Below are positions 61,030-64,000 of a DNA stretch of 64,000 nucleotides, piece after piece. Source of the stretch: Agrypnia vestita (lineage: Eukaryota; Arthropoda; Insecta; Trichoptera; Phryganeidae); assembly GCA_016648135.1 (NCBI GenBank), contig JADDOH010024964.1, positions 1-64,000 of the forward strand, given 5' to 3'. Position 1 is the stretch's first letter. Each line of letters starts with the position of its first letter. Position numbers and translations under genes: made by a program. The notes under the pieces were generated by a model, which was given only the letters and a program-made list of their open reading frames with translations, was not told the DNA's origin and ran no database searches.

Positions 61030-61420
61030 ATAATGTGTTATTCTGAAAATAGCAACAAAAAATAAACGAGACGTAGGTATACGTCGGTATTCGGTGTTCG
61101 TCGTACTTAAATAAGAAGATTTGTACATTTTTACGTATCTCTCTCAAAGTAAAAACCTTTATTTGCGATGTCCGATTTCTCCGGTCTGGTCTGACAGCTG
61201 CCCCGCGCCGCAAACGTAACCTCACAATTCCCATGGTTCGACTAAAATTACATGATATAAGTACTAACGCTGCATTTAAAGCTTATATAAAAAGATTATT
61301 CCATATTAATTTCTTCTCCCACAGTGATCTGATGTAAAATTATGGCAAAATTGTCATCGTCACGTTGGACCATAGAAAAGATAAATATTGTTGGATTCTA
61401 TTTATATATGTAATACGAGA
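61030..61420 (-). repeat. Repeat family E, copy 2
   Basis: It aligns in inverse orientation with 57510-57860: gtacttaaataagaagattt, tctctctcaaagtaaaaacc, tgcgatgtccgat, attaatttcttctcccacag. The minus frame from 61234 starts MGIVR like copy 1 and includes VQIFLFKYDEHRIPT. A short insertion (agctgccccgcgccgcaaac) is private to it. Confidence 0.6.
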
Positions 61421-61605
61421 TTTTTACGACTGAACAGGGACTCAACATAATGATGTTTTCACGTATACTTCGCAGAAGAGTGTATTCGCACACCAGCAGC
61501 TCAAACATCTAAATTCTAAACGTGAGACTAGAAGTTCTATAAAAGTGTTTGCACTTTTCAGATATGAAGGCGCGTCCGCCTCCGTGCACTTTGGAATACA
61601 AATAA

Positions 61606-62400
61606 GGCCTCAGATACACATGCTTATTTAAGGCGGCCATATACGCTCCGGTAGACCGTAGAGGTACATCTGTTCGGTCGACCTCTAGATACGTACCGCA
61701 GCGTGTGTGGTGTTCGCGGGTGGAGGTTTCCAGACATGTACAGGTGACCGCAGAAGAATTGAAATTCTATACTTTTTGTCTGTGCGGCCGCGGCTGACAA
61801 ATCTGTGCGTGTGTGGCGCTCTCAGTTTATATTCTCTATTCTATGCTCTCAGTATCTCTCTATTATGTGATGTCGTAGCTGTGACAGGAAGAGGTTATGT
61901 TGGGTGCAATGTTTTTTAAATGAAAAGTCTTAAGCGTTGTAAAGAAATCGAAGTTTATAAATTGGAACCGTATCTTTAGCGCGTAAAAAATACCACGATC
62001 GACCCAAAATTGCTGCAAAAACTAAAAGAATTGGAGCCTGATGCCAATATGAATATGGTTATAAAATTATTCATATAAATTAATTGTTAATATTTTTTAA
62101 AACATATTTTATAATTTTGATTCGTATTTTTCTCTTCAGATTTAACTATAAATAAAGGCTAAACTTTATTTTATGGCCTCACTCGATTTTCTTAAAAATA
62201 AGTATCCTGATGGCAAAACTGAAATCAAAATTTGGCGGTCGTTAGTATTAAAATCTAAATAAATGAATATTTTAAACAAAACTATTTTATTAGGTACCTG
62301 CAGGTAATCTTTTCGCAGAACATTAAACAAAAGGAATCACACGTCTCTGGAATTATTTTACCGAGAACTTGAGGTGATATGATACTAGAGAATTTAAGGC
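61606..62400. other. Single end of the GCATGC-type element and unassigned DNA
   Basis: ggcctcagatacacatgctt at 61606-61625 matches the right terminus of the element at 28277-29053. Next to it is ggcggccatatacgctccgg, a CG-rich block of unknown origin. No partner end or frame was found before 62400. Confidence 0.4.
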
Positions 62401-62690
62401 ATTAGTATGATCTCCCTATTGCAAAAAATCTTAAAGGGAAATCTAATGCAAAAAATCTTAAAGGCCTCTCCCATACAAAGTTTGCATATTCGCCGCCATT
62501 TTATAAAAAATCTTAGCCACAAATTAAATGTATATAAATCGATAGAGGACTTTCATACAAACATAAAACTATTCGGTCATAAAATCCTAAAGCGTCATGT
62601 TTCTGAGATATTCACATATAAAAAATGTTATTTTGTACCTATGAAGTGTAATACAAATGACACAATCAATAAGAAAGTATTGTTAAAAAA

Positions 62691-62985
62691 CTAACCCATA
62701 AAAACCATGTTTATATTTTACTCCCTCTCTTTGTAAATTAAGTTTACCATCATGTAATTAAATAATTGATTGACTGAAAATGAAACATGTCTAGACAAAT
62801 ATCGATGTCAAAAATCTCTAAAAATATCTCTTTATTATTTGATTTCTTCCCAAAAAACCGAAGTGTGCTGTCATCTGTGAACCAATTGTCATAAATTTTC
62901 GAAATTCGTATTGAAGTACCTATTATACCTACCGACGGAGTAATTCAAATTTTAAATATTCCGTGACGTTATCAGGCCGCCGCAC
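62691..62985 (+). repeat. TIR repeat family C, truncated copy
   Basis: It begins ctaacccataaaaaccatgt and ttactccctctctttgtaaa, then gctgtcatctgtgaaccaat and ggagtaattcaaattttaaa. It stops at ggccgccg, where the copy at 47252 continues. Confidence 0.6.
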
Positions 62986-64000
62986 AGTGGGTCGAAACCG
63001 TAATATGTAATTCCTGTTCAACATTCACAGCTTCAGAGATGATTCCTTCAATCACAAATTTTTCCTTATAAACTGGGTTAAATACGACTACTTCGTTCCC
63101 ATCTAGCTCTTATATTTGAACAATATCTCGTATAAAACTACTATCTACAATTGTAAAAAAATAGTGAAGTTTGCTGTTGTACTATTAAATGTTCATTTAG
63201 TTAGTTTTGGTCTACCTGTATTGGTTTTATTGTTGATTTTTATATAGTTTTATTTTTTAATTGGTTTAGCACAGCGGAGAATCTGTCATATGAAATGTCA
63301 CATGTATTATGTTTATTATTGATTTTTATGAAAAATTTACCCGTTTTTATTAAAATCAGCCGTTTTGTCATCTGAGACAGGTAGGTCGACTTCAATATTT
63401 CGCGCATAATAATTATCGACACCTAACTTTTGATAGCGATCGATCACTTGAAATGGCGGCACACATAATTTCGTTTTTTCAGTACATATCTATGAGATCT
63501 TGAGATAATTTGATATTTTAAAATAATAAAGAGTGTTTTGCATTACATGTATATATATATTATATGAATAAGAGAGGTGATCGGCACTCCTTTTAAATAA
63601 TATCTCAATGAATTTTTCGAATATTAAAGATATTTAAAATGATGATAGTAGGTAATTAAGTATTCTACACATTTTTGAATACATCAATCTTTTCGAAATC
63701 AATTCTTCTTCCTTTTCTTCGTAAGGTTTTATGAACTTATAATAATAAGTGAAATTTTTTAAATATATTTAGGTTTTTTTTTTCATTGGAATTTAAAACG
63801 TGATGGTAATAGACACAAGCGATATATTTAAAGAAAAAAAACTGACCGAATTATTTTCAAAAGATTTTGTTTCTATTTATTATTATAGATGAAGAGAAAG
63901 CGGCAAAAAAGTGTGCGTTAAAACGTGCAATAAACGTGTCAGTAAAAATGTAAAATGTCCCCGCAATTGTAAAATAATTTAACGTGACAATGATAATAAA
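62986..64000. other. AT-rich DNA, no gene seen
   Basis: No recognisable exon, RNA gene or well-formed repeat was found in the last kilobase. Confidence 0.45.

Noticed and set aside
62404..62694. 95-residue plus frame with KIL repeats
   Set aside because: It is low-complexity, with a small inner duplication (ttgcaaaaaatcttaaaggg type), and runs into the start of repeat family C. Likely chance.

Overview
This is AT-rich eukaryotic DNA from an insect nuclear genome. The evidence is an interrupted gene with GT-AG introns, DD34D mariner elements, Penelope, hAT, piggyBac-type and many non-LTR retrotransposon relics, tRNA-derived SINE-like repeats, and a short run of CCTAA (the insect TTAGG telomere repeat). 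The repeat spectrum feels lepidopteran, but that is a judgement from memory and not a proof. No bacterial, phage or CRISPR features are present.

One host gene can be reconstructed with confidence: a complete four-exon clarin (tetraspan membrane protein, CLRN family) on the minus strand. Its coding exons are 21612-21390, 10225-10037, 8624-8489 and 7493-7358. All splice sites are canonical and the codon phases match, giving 227 residues. Intron 1 is 11.2 kb and contains a mariner element, LINE tails and MITEs. A GC-richer stretch at about 24925-25450 is a possible but unproven upstream exon or promoter.

Layout. 1-1391: a pair of 180-bp direct repeats, 99% alike, around a minisatellite interior (TRIM-like). 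1400-7350: AT-rich with a Tigger/CENP-B relic, a probable solo LTR, a LINE split by a TTAA-flanked MITE, and nothing else coding. 7358-21612: clarin with repeat-filled introns. 22196-24731: a 135-bp perfect tandem duplication, a 41-bp satellite and a hAT relic. 25665-29053: a LINE, a Penelope-like element with a hammerhead-like motif, and a GCATGC-rich inverted-repeat element. 30234-34740: inverted TIR elements, a foldback MITE, a solo LTR and LINE ends. 35400-37020: an RTE-type reverse transcriptase fragment and a second mariner carrying an in-frame deletion. 38100-45410: LINE relics. 47252-51836: a long near-perfect hairpin, SINE-like and tRNA-like units, a perfect palindrome and a foldback element. 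52300-64000: further LINE, MITE and SINE relics and a second TTAA-flanked element.

Apart from clarin the window is a TE graveyard. The most unusual signals are hammerhead-like motifs in repeats, tRNA-like heads of different sequence joined to the same tail, a series of short perfect inverted duplications, and a mariner that has lost its first catalytic aspartate yet keeps an open frame.
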